Shown: one piece after another, positions 1 to 10,680 of the stretch
Layout: every line of letters starts with the position of its first letter
Numbering within the stretch: position 1 is the first letter of the stretch
Assembly (NCBI GenBank): GCA_958295665.1
Contig: OY282560.1
Location: forward strand, 313,515,236-313,579,235
Direction: 5' to 3'
Source of the DNA: Tipula vernalis
Taxonomy: Eukaryota > Arthropoda > Insecta > Diptera > Tipulidae
DNA: 64,000 nucleotides
Made by a program: the position numbers and the translations under genes
Notes under the pieces: generated by a model
The model's input: the letters and a program-made list of their open reading frames with translations, nothing else
Databases searched by the model: none
Told to the model about the DNA's origin: nothing

Positions 1-34
1 CGAGGGACTCCTCACCCTTGTATTTCTGACATCA

Positions 35-592
35 GTGTTTCTGATAAAGGTGGAAGAGCCAAAGATTTTTCCAGCTGTAGCCCTACATAGCCATCAAGTC
101 GAGTCTGAAGCGTCTGGACGGGAAATGCTAAAATTGAGCCGCCTTATTAGAAAAAATTGTGGCAAAAATGCATTACCAGCGTTCTTTCAGAAAGAAGTGT
201 CAGAAAGGGCTAATTTATTGGAAGATCTATATAGGCACGATATCTTGGATTTTGATGTTGTAAAAAGTTCTGTCAAGGAAAAAAGGTCTGTTGTCTGGGG
301 TAGCGCAGAAGAATTTTTAGAAAATATAGTGGGTAGACGTGGTTTGCTTGGTAACTACTCAGTCAAAGTTATGGCTGATGGCGGACAAGGGTTTTTTAAA
401 ATTTGTATGTCAATAATTCCGGAAAATTGCGTTTCTGAAAATCTACATGAAGAAGGTTCATCAAGGAAGAAGAGCAAAATTATCAAGTGTACGAGTGTAC
501 ACAAGTTGATTACGTTAGGTATTGTACCGCGCATCAAAGAAACTGTGACGACTCACTCACAATTCAATTCAAATATTCAATCATACAATTAA
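35..592 (+). pseudogene. N-terminal part of an uncharacterised multicopy arthropod protein
   Basis: A 185-codon open frame with no known enzyme domain. Its central motif, VKVMADGGQGFFKICMSI, resembles from memory a glycine-rich motif (DGGGGFLKxCxS-like) of a large uncharacterised gene family repeated in many arthropod genomes, often treated as transposon-derived. The frame is open at the window edge, so the real start may lie upstream; the first Met is only the first in the window. Its last 20 or so codons run into ATTCAA-rich simple sequence and are probably not native. The matching C-terminal part of the family appears in the same orientation at 1050-1433, so the two may be one broken gene with its middle lost, or exons with AT-rich DNA between them. 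Function is unknown. Confidence 0.5.
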
Positions 593-1049
593 ATTCAATC
601 ATTCACATAAATATTCATCACCCGTCCTTCGCCACAATTCGCGCATCCATATTCACACGCATGCACATGAACGCACCTTGTTCACCAACGCAACACACTT
701 CATTCAGTAAAAATATGCATCTGTCAAAATCTCGCGCGCAGTAAAAAAAACATTAACAAAATATACACTCTGATTTTCCTTTTGGCGCTGAGTGGTTCGT
801 TGAAATAAATCTAAACTAAATTAAATTAAATCTAACAAAACTTTTCCATCATATTTCGGTCATAAATATTAAGTGTTGAGGAATATATTCTTTCGTTTCA
901 ATACATGTGAATTAGTGGTAATCAAAATTTATATGTACATTAATAAAATAAAATTTTGATTTCTCGATTGTGACATTCTCGGAGTTTTATATAGAATATG
1001 GAGAAGACAGTTTTTAACTCGTATACTACAGCGATGAAAACCAATTATT
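593..1049. other. AT-rich gap between two halves of the same gene family
   Basis: No coding potential that I trust. It begins with ATTCAAT/CATTCA-type simple sequence and continues as AT-rich DNA with short poly-A runs. It replaces the central several hundred codons expected between the flanking halves, so it is either an insertion-deletion scar or an intron. No clear splice sites in matching phase were established. Confidence 0.4.
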
Positions 1050-1433
1050 TTGTGTGTGAATTATAATAAACCAAATAAAATAAAATTCGTAGCAGCATTT
1101 AGGGCCATGGACGAAATTGTAAAGTCGACCTTCTCAGTAACGAGAATCGAGTCAGATTTACATAAACACATAACAAGTCTCAAAAAAGCTCTCGCTGCTC
1201 TCGATGTGAGTGAAACTTTGAAAATTCATATAATTTTGAGTTATCTTCAAGAATCGATTGGATGTTTGGATGAAGAGGAAGGTTTCGGTTTGTGGTCTGA
1301 ACAAGCTGGCGAAAGTATTCACCACGTATTCTTGAAATTTTGGAGCAGACGAAAAATGAATAACATGCAGGCTCCGAATTATGGCATAAGATTAAAAGCA
1401 GCTGCTGTTGGCTTTTCTTCCAATCATGTCTAG
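1050..1433 (+). pseudogene. C-terminal part of the same uncharacterised arthropod family
   Basis: A 127-codon frame ending at a TAG. The stretch around residues 70-100 (GFGLWSEQAGESIHHVFLKFW) and the end (AAAVGFSSNHV) match what I recall of the C-terminus of the family whose N-terminal motif lies at 35-592: a (L/G)WSEQAxESVHxxF motif followed by a short conserved tail. The order and strand fit one gene. The first 15 or so residues (MCVNYNKPNKIKF) are AT-rich and may be spurious; the homologous part seems to start near residue 17. No catalytic motif is visible. Whether this is a host gene remnant or a transposon gene cannot be decided from the sequence. Confidence 0.5.
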
Positions 1434-1776
1434 TAATTATTTATAAGATTCAAGTTCAAAAAATTGGTTTGATTATTTGATTATTACTTTACTAATATAT
1501 CTCATATGTATATATACATATATACCACATCTATATCAAAATAATCCAGTTAGATAATTTCTGCAGTCATTAAACCTTTCCAGACTAGAAAGTTGTAAGA
1601 AAGTTGTCCAATATCCCTTGTCTTCACTATTCTTAAATCCTTTGTTTACATTTGATTAAAATTTAGATTCCCATGCATGTTTCTTGTCTGGCAATTATAG
1701 TTGCTGACAGCCGAAATTGTCTTTCAGTTTTATTTTGACATTCTGCTTGTCGCCTAGGTAGGATCTAGATATGAAT
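1434..1776. other. Unassigned AT-rich spacer
   Basis: No open frame or repeat recognised, apart from a short ATATGTATATATACATATATA tract near 1505-1525. Confidence 0.5.
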
Positions 1777-3084
1777 AGGGTTACCAGATGTGCTGGTTTC
1801 TCTGGACCTGTTCTGGCTTTTCAAACTTCTGTGGGTATCCAGGAAACTGTCTTACATTATCCTGGTTTTTAGATAATATTCATATCAAATTCCTAAATTT
1901 ATTAGCGACAATACAAAATTCAGGAGGGATCAGAAAAATAATAATTTCAACTAAATTTAATTCGAACTCCGAAATGACTGGGCCAAAATATTTTTCAGGT
2001 AGTGATTTAATATTTTTAAGCTTAGGAACTCTTTATATTGAATCGGCTAGATATTACCGAAATAAAATTTCCCTAAACTACATCGACGAAAGTGTGTGTT
2101 TCATTCGGTGCTGGAGGCGAAGAAAATTGTCTGGGTTGGTGGCTGTGTATGGAAAACCAAAACTGGGAAATCTAATTTTTGATTCATTGTTTCGATCATA
2201 ATACCATTAGTATGAACAGTGTTACAAAATATTTCGTGACGTTGGGTCATGTTTTATTTTAAAAACTCTGATCCCAGCCCTACCTTATGCCAGAAAATTG
2301 TTTACAAATAAATTTATATAAACGAATATCATTTGTAATTTAATATTTCAACCTAAAAATATCCTGAATTTGAACCATGGTTTAATTAAGAAATCCGACC
2401 CAGATAATATAGCCAAATGAATTTTCAGAGCCGGAATTAATAATTTGTATATTAAGAAAAAGAATCAAGTCAGTTAACATCTGAAATCTCAGATATATAT
2501 TCCGTTAAAATTCATCCACAGAGGTGAAACCTAGTTCCGTTTGAAGCTGGATCCGTATTACATGACTGCCTGGATTGGTTGTCTATGTAAAAAAAAAAAT
2601 TAAAAATTGGTGAAACAATGTTTCTAATAAATGGCATTAACCAAAATAGTTAATGTTATTTTATTTAACAAATCCGACCCCAAACGAAACGACCCAAGAA
2701 ATTTTTAGAGCGTCAATAATTCATTTTTATATCATGAATTGAGACTGATTGAATTGGATTAATAACTCAGATATAAAATTTCACTAAAATACATTGACAA
2801 ACGTAATCCACTTGGTGCTGGAACCAGTAAATATAGTAGAGGCCTGTGTGGTTATGAAAGTAAAAACAAATTAACAAAGAAACTCCATCTCTACCCCAAA
2901 TGAAACTACTGATTAAGAGAATTTACTACGTGCATGATTTGTGACCAGTCATCCCCACCAAACCAATTTTATATAGCAATTTTTTTTAAACATTACATAT
3001 TCGAGACTTAATAATTGTCCTATATTTTTAAGGTGATTTTTTCAGACTTCGTCCAGGTTTAGTCATTTTTGACCTGGCCACCCT
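1777..3084. mobile_element. Possible TIR-bounded non-autonomous element
   Basis: The left end reads AGGGTTACCAG and the inverted right end reads AGGGTGGCCAG, each followed by a CTGG/CCTGGAC-type subterminal stretch, so the two ends are imperfect inverted repeats. The interior is non-coding apart from an unconvincing 137-codon frame at 1788-2201. Three diverged direct copies of about 250-300 bp lie inside it (about 1960-2200, 2385-2600 and 2665-2865). They share a CCGACCC/TTTTTCAGAGC-like start, an AATAAAATTTC-CTAAA core and a TTCGGTGCTGGA-like motif. No clear target-site duplication was found, so the limits are provisional. Confidence 0.35.
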
Positions 3085-6000
3085 AGGTACCTACTGTGTT
3101 ATCGTCTGGATATGACATTTCTTTAAATTGCACCAAAATATCTTCCAATTCGCAAAAACTAGTTTTGTGAAAATGATGAACATGTCAGCATATTTGGCAT
3201 GTCTGAATTCGAATAACTGCCATACTAACGCTTTTGAAAATGAAAAGGTTTCGAAGTTAAAGGAAAGCTTCAAAATTTAAATAAACTAGCTAAACATTTA
3301 AAATTTCACTTATGGTTTCATAGGTACTCTTCTCTACGAGAAAAACTTAAAAATCGCAAAACGATATTCTAAAAATATCTGTGAATCCGTGGAGAGTTGT
3401 GGCCGTATTAAAAAAATATTTAGGTCGAAAGTCATAGAAAGCTTTAAAGCATAAAGAGCTTTAAACAACAAATAAAACCGTTTTCTTTTAATATTCAAAT
3501 TTGGATTAAAAACTTAAAACAATTTTATTTGTGTGGCAGTGCAATAATAAATAGTAACACAGTGGACAATTCATGGGCTGTTTCATACAATCCACGTTTA
3601 TGTCTCAAATTTAACTGCAATATTATTGTCGAATATTGTTCATCAATTCAAAGTGTAAAGTACTTATTTGAGTCAACCAAAACGTCGCCAATATAACCAT
3701 ATCGTTCTTCAAGGCACGTTGGATCAAGATTGGAGGCGGTTCCAGTGCTGTTTTGTCAGAAATAAAACACAATGATTAAAAAACAACCAGCGAGTTCACG
3801 CTCATCTCCCTCGAGATTTACGTGAAAACATGTTAGACGTAATTATCTACCATCGAATCATTTTACACCTATTCGATGATTTGTGAACCCCCAGCACATA
3901 GATAAGGTACAATCGTGTCAGTATTTTTGAGTCAAAATTGTCAAACGGTTGCTGGAGGACCGCGTGATAAAAGGTCGCTGTTGTTTGTTCAGTATTTATA
4001 TATATATATATGTATTTGTAGTTCAAAAAGTCAATAAGTTACGCTACCTTGGGTTTGGTGGGCGAACATTTGAAAATAAATGGTAAGATGCGTTCGAGTA
4101 ATTTAATGTTCTGGGTTAATACCTGAACCTGCTCTATATGTGAAACTACTATGTAAGCTGGCATGACAATTCCGGTAATCAAAGCCTGTTTCAATTTTTT
4201 TAAACAAATCTAGTAACCCGAATTATACAAATTAACATTAGTTCCATAGCAATGCTGCTTATTTCCATCGTGAATATGCAGGAATCCATTTCAATTATGT
4301 TGTTTGTAACGGTAACGCTCTTGCTGCTGCAAGTGAATACGAGATACGATACCCCATTCCGGAACGGTTTCCCAATTACAGAATTTATCAGAACGTGCAT
4401 TGAATGTACAGCGAAGGCGAAATCCCTGGACATCCGAGGAGAGCTGATCTAGATGGTTTGATGTAAACCAAAATAATATAGTTGAAATGGTGACAGACGA
4501 AACATCTACAAGTGTTCGTCGTTTATCAAAAGGATTGGGAGTGCCACGGTCCAGGTGCATCATATTTTAAAGAGGTAACAATTACACCCTTTTTCATGTG
4601 CAACGCGTAGATCTTTTATTCACTAACCATGAAAAATGGGTACAAGTTTGTCGACAAATGCTTCACCGCAAGCAAGAAAATCCGCCATTCTTTAGTGTGA
4701 GTAACGAAACATGTTTTAAAAAGCTAGGGATTTGCAACATCCATAATTTGCATTATTGAACATGTGGGTGGGAAAAGTTGAGTGAACATGTGGGCGGGAA
4801 TAGTTGATGGAAAGTTTATTGGCCCATCTGAACATTTTATAGCTTGGGATCAAGGATATGCTCATCCAAACAAAATTGTCGGTTTCGCATTGGCCGAGCT
4901 TTAGTGCTCGGGTAATAGCAGTTAGCGCTCAAATTTTATTCTACCACTAGCACAGATAAAACTCACTTGAAAATACGTTGTCGCAATAATTTGAACCAAT
5001 TTGAAATCACTTCAGACTTATGGGATGTTTCAAAGTTAAAATTTAAAGGTTCATTTCCTAACAAAACCGTCAAATTTCATTTAATTTTGTTTCTATTCAT
5101 GCGTTTTCATCGTTGCAACTAAAACTACTTAAAATAGAGTTTTGAAACAAAACCCAACTTAATATTCCGAGCTAACTCAATTTTTGATAGAAAGTCGATA
5201 TCGCCAGTTTTAACAATTTGGCCCACAGGTAGTAGTTTTCCACAGAATCTTTTTTTTACCATTAGCGAATAATAAGTTCCAAATATAAAGTGTGTTGGTT
5301 GGGAGGCAATTTCGCCCGACGAGATTCCAACAAATTCCAGTAGACTTTGAAAAAGTTAAAACTACCATTCTGCCACTTAAGATCGGTTGTGAAAGATTCA
5401 GTGGCTTTGCTCAAAAATAAATATTAAAGTTACCAAGAGTTATTTCAATTTTTAGTCAAATTTAGAAACATTGGCACATCCCTATTATGATTGTCTTGTT
5501 CGCTTCGATATCAAACCGGCTTTACCAGTCTTAATTATTACTAAGGATTTTACTTTGGTAACATTTCGCCTGGAAAGTATGCAAGCACTTTTGGAAATTA
5601 TTTCCTTTTTTTGTTGGACTTATTTCACTTGGAGGGGTGTTAATTCATGGAGTCTGCTTCTATGATGGAAAGTATTTCTTTGAAGAAAAGTGTTGCTAAG
5701 GAGAAAATATAAGGTTTCTATAGAGAAAAGGCGCTTTTTGGTACTTAAATAGGCTTGACTGGTTTAGTGTTTTGTTACATTTTTGGACCGTTTATTTTAT
5801 CATTTGCTTTTTCTATATACATATACCTTTAGTATATGCGTTTTCAACGTTACAAAAAGAAACGGCAACACAGTGCTGTCGATTGTTATTAATAGGGCCT
5901 CTTATTTTAAAATGACAAAAGGATTTTGAACCGAGAAATGGACGTATACATACATTTGCCTCTTGATAATCTTGCAACTTCGGCACTCATCTCTGAAATT

Positions 6001-6189
6001 AAGGTATGTTGTTTTTTTATATATGATTATGTTTAGAAAATGGGACCTTTTCGTCTGGTTTAAGAGATTTGCGAAATTGATATTTCAACACCTCGTAACT
6101 TATGTTGCGTTTATTTCCACTTTTCTAAGTAGGAAAACGATTGGCCGAAATGGAAAGGCCCGGTAGATCAAACTATCTTGCTTATCTTG
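3085..6189. other. Long stretch without a recognisable gene
   Basis: AT-rich DNA with only short frames on both strands. The longest (90 codons, minus strand, 4291-4563) overlaps a plus-strand frame and has no family resemblance I can name. A TATATATATATATG tract lies near 3998-4012. I see no splice-linked coding exons. The last few hundred bases may include decayed 5' sequence of the Helitron that becomes recognisable at 6190. Confidence 0.45.
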
Positions 6190-7371
6190 TTAATGCTCGC
6201 AACATTTTTTAAACTAAATCAATCTGACGAAAATACTGTATTTGACAAAATGAATGGTATTTGAAAACCCCCGCAAAGATAAGGAAATACATATTACTAT
6301 TGGCCAAATGTTTTCGGTTAGTATGACGGAAATCGAAATTTTGACTACGTTTACTCTTTCATGTTCCTAAAATCTTATCTTTCGAAGACTTGAAGACATT
6401 CAATGGCTACACAAGTGCAACATGTATAGAAGCGGCTGAAAACGTGGTTTATTTAATGATGGCTGTACATGGGAAAATACATTCTGATATGTTACAATAT
6501 TTCAGCAAACATGCTGCGTTCTTTATGCATATATTGGTGTTTTTACATATCCATCAAACGCGTTTGATTTGTTTAAAAAGTTTAAATAAGCAACTATGTG
6601 ATTATTACATTCACTGCCATATAGATCATACTGATGAATACATAATTTGTGAGATATTTGGCTTAAGAGATATTCAGAAACCTCTAAAATACATGGGAAA
6701 CAGTATATTGACTAAAAAGTCTTCCATCTAATTTATTGTAGAAGAGCTGGAACAATAATATAATGCACATATCCAGGAAGAAATCGGAGATGCTATGCAA
6801 AACACATTGAATGAAGAACAGAAAATATTTCATATTCAACCCGTAATGACATCTATAAATAATTATAATCTTCCAAATCGATTATTTTTCATTAGTGGTC
6901 CAGGAGGTTCCGGTAAAACGCATTTGTACCACGGAGGCAGAACATATCACACCCAATTTAAAGTACCTGTGCCAATCATAGGTACTTCCTAAAGCTAAAT
7001 TAATTATATAGGATGAATCTACAGTAGCACCTGCTATTGTTATAAATGCTGAAGAAAAGCTTTGTAAAGAAATAATGAAAAACCCGAAACCTGTTGGCGT
7101 TAAAACGATGCTACATATTGGAGGTTTCTAATGGTCTAATTGTTTGGCAAGCGCAGAAAAGGAAACTGTATTCATTCCCAGAATTAACCTAGTGCCGATC
7201 AACGCAGACCTACCGTTTATTTTACGACGAAGGCATATTCCAAATAAAATGACATTTGCATTGATAATTAATAAGTCTCAGGAACAGACATTAGAGATTA
7301 TCTTTTCGTTTAAAAATTTGTTTAAGGAAAAAAAAATTGATTTTCATTTGTTTTATAATAATTTTTTATAA
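6190..7371 (+). pseudogene. Decayed Helitron helicase (RepHel C-terminal half)
   Basis: Helitrons are rolling-circle transposons whose protein joins a Rep nuclease to a Pif1-like 5'-3' DNA helicase. Here only the helicase half survives, in three plus-strand frames with stops and shifts. At about 6195-6260 a stretch like LTAFFxLN is followed (6365-6731) by SFEDLKTFNG and LCDYYI, typical of the segment before the helicase. At 6795-6992, LNEEQ is followed by Walker A GPGGSGKT (from about 6897). Near 7000 the Walker B stretch reads KLII-stop-DEST, with a TAG. At 7144-7371 the C-terminal helicase motifs VFIPRINLVP, LPFILRR and INKSQEQTL are clear. The tail runs into repeat A1. The Rep nuclease was not found, so this is a dead fragment. 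Confidence 0.8.
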
Positions 7372-7677
7372 AAGCTCGGTTTTTTACATTGTGGCTTGTA
7401 AAATCATGTTTGCTTTGGCTAAAATTCGCGAACTATTAATAACAAGTTAAATTGGGTACGAAAAAATTTTGTTCCAAATTTTCACATTTCTCAAGGAATT
7501 AGGTTACCAGGACCCCAAAACATCGATTAGAAAAATGCCGTGTCCGTTCTTCCAGTCAAACATTTTTAATATTTTTGTTTTGCCTCCCAATCTCCATTTC
7601 AATTTCCCATAAGCAGTTTGTGTTAACTTTTAGGTTCATTCGAATCTAGAATAGAGGGGGTTGCAGTTGAAGAGGCA
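7310..7677 (+). repeat. Repeat A, copy 1 (Helitron 3' flank)
   Basis: Starts inside the last Helitron coding block and continues through non-coding DNA. A second copy lies at 9159-9556 in the same orientation. Shared landmarks are TTTACATTGTGGCTTGTAAA, TTAGGTTACCAGGACCCCAA and GAGGGGGTTGCAGTTGAAGA. Because it includes Helitron 3' coding sequence, it probably represents the Helitron 3' region. Confidence 0.75.
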
Positions 7678-7682
7678 GTTCT

Positions 7683-8275
7683 GCATATAAAAGTCGATGT
7701 AAATTTATTGTTTCGCTCGAAAATTGATTCAATAGTACATATTCGTGGGAGCCAAGCGCCGGCGCAAGGTTCTATGGCGCCCTACTGCAAGATGTATTTC
7801 GACGATCATTTAAAAAAATGTGAATAAAATAAGTTCATTGGGGAAGGGCTCTCTATATTTAACTCTAAAATAACGGAAAATGTTTGTAAAACATGTAAAT
7901 GGTTGGATGGTGATCTATAACGGACACTTTGTTGGAAAAGTGTCGTCCGAGGAGTCGAATAGATCCAATTTTTTCTTATTGCTCTTAATCCACCAAGGCC
8001 TTATCATGATTTCATAGCGCATTAGTAAAAGTTCAGTCATCTTAGGTGTTCAATGTTTCAGTGATCCACCGGTTCTGCATATAAAAGTCGATGTAAATTT
8101 ATTGGTTCGCCCGAAAATTGATTCAATATTACATATTCGTGGGACTGGCGCAAGGTTCTAATGGCGCCCTACTGCGAGATTTATTTCAACGCTCATTTGA
8201 AAAAATATGAATAAAATAAGTTCATTAAGTGACCAACCTTGATCCTACTTTTTAAACCATATTCACCCCTTGCTT
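7683..8275 (+). repeat. Repeat B-C-B (B at 7683-7845, C at 7846-8069, B at 8070-8275)
   Basis: Block B (TGCATATAAAAGTCGATGTA ... GGCGCAAGGTTCTA ... AATAAAATAAGTTCATT) occurs twice here, around block C (CTCTATATTTAACT ... GGATGGTGATCTATAACGGA). C and one B recur together at 10293-10680. The region is non-coding. X1 is inserted just beyond the second B. Confidence 0.75.
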
Positions 8276-8297
8276 ATACAATCTATTTTGATCAATT

Positions 8298-9018
8298 ACT
8301 ATTATTATTATTATTGGAGGGCCATGCGGGCGATGAGCCACTTCGCACTGCGACCTAAAAGATCTATTGTGCTGGACCCTGCTTAATTATCCGTCCCGTC
8401 AATATTCGGTTCTTAATGAACCTGACAATACTGCCTCCCGATATGTGATACATACTATTTAGGATTATTGTTCTCCCTCCTAGATGTTTACTACAGCATG
8501 TAGTTCCGCTAGAAAGACGGTAGCATTGGAGCCCAAGGACCTCGAGAGGGCTGTCCCACTCCCGTATATTCCTACTCCTGCCCCGTATTCCCTTTGATTT
8601 TACTTGTACGAGTTGCTGGGAATTGCAAATCGCCTGTAGGTCACCTAGCTTTACTACAGGAAGGCTAAATAAAACTGGAGGGTGCCTAGTATCCAGAGTC
8701 CGCATATTTTTGACTGACTAACCTATCAGCCATTCATCCATCGGCATATGCTGTTCCACCTTAGATAGGGTTTTTTGTCAAGGTTTTCTCCTTCAGCGCC
8801 GTGCTTTAGCCTGTGCCAAATGGCCAAAAATGTGCCAAATGGCCTTAGTTATCAGTGGTTGCCACGAGGAGGCAGCACGTACACTTGCGAATTGTGAACA
8901 GGTTACCCCTTACACATGACCAGAACAGCTCACGTGATGCACACCCTACTGGAAGGTTACGGAGCTGGTAGATTAATCTACTCAACTTTGGTCCCCCCTC
9001 CAATAGACGCCAAACCAC
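8298..9018 (-). mobile_element. X1: short internally deleted non-LTR retroelement
   Basis: About 720 bp, clearly homologous to X2 at 33740-34505. Reading on the minus strand, it starts with a 5' segment (9018 to about 8660) that is also found, diverged, at 60255-60575. It then has a stub of RNase H coding sequence (about 8582-8488; in frame GIYGSGTALS and ATVFLAELHAV) and a C-terminal end reading IVRFIKNRIL. The 3' UTR contains AGCACAATAGATCTTTTAGG, like the 3' UTR of the element at 63175-64000. It ends in a (TAA)n tail (8315-8298). The 114-codon frame at 8364-8705 crosses these parts out of phase and is not a gene. X1 lacks 28 or so bases present in X2 near 34368-34400. A target-site duplication was not clear. 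Confidence 0.65.
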
Positions 9019-9158
9019 CAAGATCTCAGAGATAGAAACAAACAAATAAACAAAACCACTTGAAAATTTTTCAGGTGATAATTTTTCATTTCATTCTTGT
9101 GCTGTTGTCATCTATGTGAATATATCTCAGAAATCATAACTTAGAATTTGTAATCTTT

Positions 9159-9556
9159 TGATTTAAAAATTTGTTTAAGGAAACAAAAAATTGATTTTCA
9201 TTTATTTTATATGAAATGTTTGGTTTATTCCCCGTTTTTAATTCCTTTATAAAAGCTCAATTTTTTACATTGTGGCTTGTAAAATAATGGTTGCTTTGGC
9301 TATAATCCACGAATTATTTAGATTTAAGAAAAAATTTTGTTCCAAATTTTCACATTTCTCAAGAAATTAGGTTACCAGGACCCCAAAACATCGATTAGGA
9401 AAATTTGGTGTTCGTCCTTCCGTCCTTCCAGTCAAACATTTTTAATATTTTTGTTTTGCCTGCAAATCTCCATTTCCATTTCCATTTGCAATAAGCAGTT
9501 TGTGTTAACTTTTAGGTCCATTCGAGTCTAGAATTGAGGGGGTTGCAGTTGAAGAG
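9159..9556 (+). repeat. Repeat A, copy 2
   Basis: Direct copy of 7310-7677, beginning in the remnant of the Helitron 3' coding sequence (TTTAAAAATTTGTTTAAGGA). It carries an extra CGTCCTTC repeat and a tripled TTTCCA tract, showing independent slippage after duplication. Confidence 0.75.
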
Positions 9557-10292
9557 AAAACTGCTAAGCAGATTTTCGCAAAAACGGGACAAACGAAATA
9601 TTTTATTTTTCTACGGTTAATACACCTTCCAAATTCCATGAATTGTTCCCTACGAGTCCTACGAGTCTTTAAGACAAAATGGACAGAGGTTCATTTAATA
9701 TGGACTTAAAATTTTTAAATTTACCTAAAATATTTTGCTGGTGGAAAATAATATCGTCAACATTTAAATATAAATGGTATTTAGCAAGCTTTTAAGTATA
9801 GCAAGACATTCCCATTTCTGTGACATTGACATTTTTTTAATGATTGAAATTTCAAAGACATGTTGTCGATGCATATGTGAATTGCTTTAGTAAAATCGCC
9901 TTTAGAGGTGTTGGAGATATAGAAAATGGAATGCTTTGTGACAAGGAGATGGGATTCGGTGACAAAAGATAACTAACGTTAATTATGATTTTGTATTGCT
10001 TGTGTTTTATTATTTTGTATTCTCTCGGTCCACATCGATGCCCTATCTAGACTGAAGCACTGAGTAAGGAATTAAATCGGCCAATTTTCATGTGGCTGAC
10101 ATAATATTGTGACCAGAACAAATGTCACAAATTTTTATAAAATAAATTTTGAACATTGTGGATGCTCTCTGAACGGAGTTGGATCAAACTGGATCTATTG
10201 TTAAAGTTCGAAAATGAAAAATGGCGAATACGACTTTCATTGCTGTTCAACACTTATCAGTTCAACGTGTTGTGACCAATTTTGATATTGGG
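9557..10292. other. Unassigned spacer between repeats A2 and C2
   Basis: AT-rich, with no open frame of note and no similarity seen to other parts of the window. Confidence 0.4.
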
Positions 10293-10680
10293 TAAGGAGT
10301 CTCTATATTTAACTTTAAATAAGGAAAATGCTTGTAAAATATAAATGGTTGGATGCTGATCTATAACGGACGCTTTGGGGGAAAAGTATCGTCCAAGTAG
10401 TCGGATAGATTTTTATTGCTCTCATCATGCTTTCATAGCTTGCGTCACTTCCAGTACAGGATTGGCGAATTAGTAAGAGTTCATTCGTCTTAAGTGTTCA
10501 ATGTTTCAGTGATCCAGCGGTTCTGCATATAAAAGTCGATGTATATTTATTGGTTCGCCCGAAAATTGATTCAGTAGTACATATTCGTGGGACCGGCGCA
10601 AGGTTCTATGGCGCCCTTGAATAAAATAAGTTCATTAAGTAACCAACTTGATCCTACTTTGTAAACCATATTCACATATT
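10293..10680 (+). repeat. Repeat C-B, second copy
   Basis: Matches 7850-8275: GTCTCTATATTTAACTTTAA, GGATGCTGATCTATAACGGA, then TGCATATAAAAGTCGATGTA and GGCGCAAGGTTCTATGGCGC, ending CTTGATCCTACTTTGTAAAC. It lacks about 40 bp of block B after GGCGCC. This copy continues into different DNA where the first copy continues into X1. Confidence 0.75.

Noticed and set aside
8364..8705. A 113-codon frame in X1 repeated as a 107-codon frame in X2 (33833-34156), looking like a conserved gene.
   Set aside because: The frame crosses an RNase H stub, a deletion junction and the element end in different phases; the RNase H homology is in another frame.
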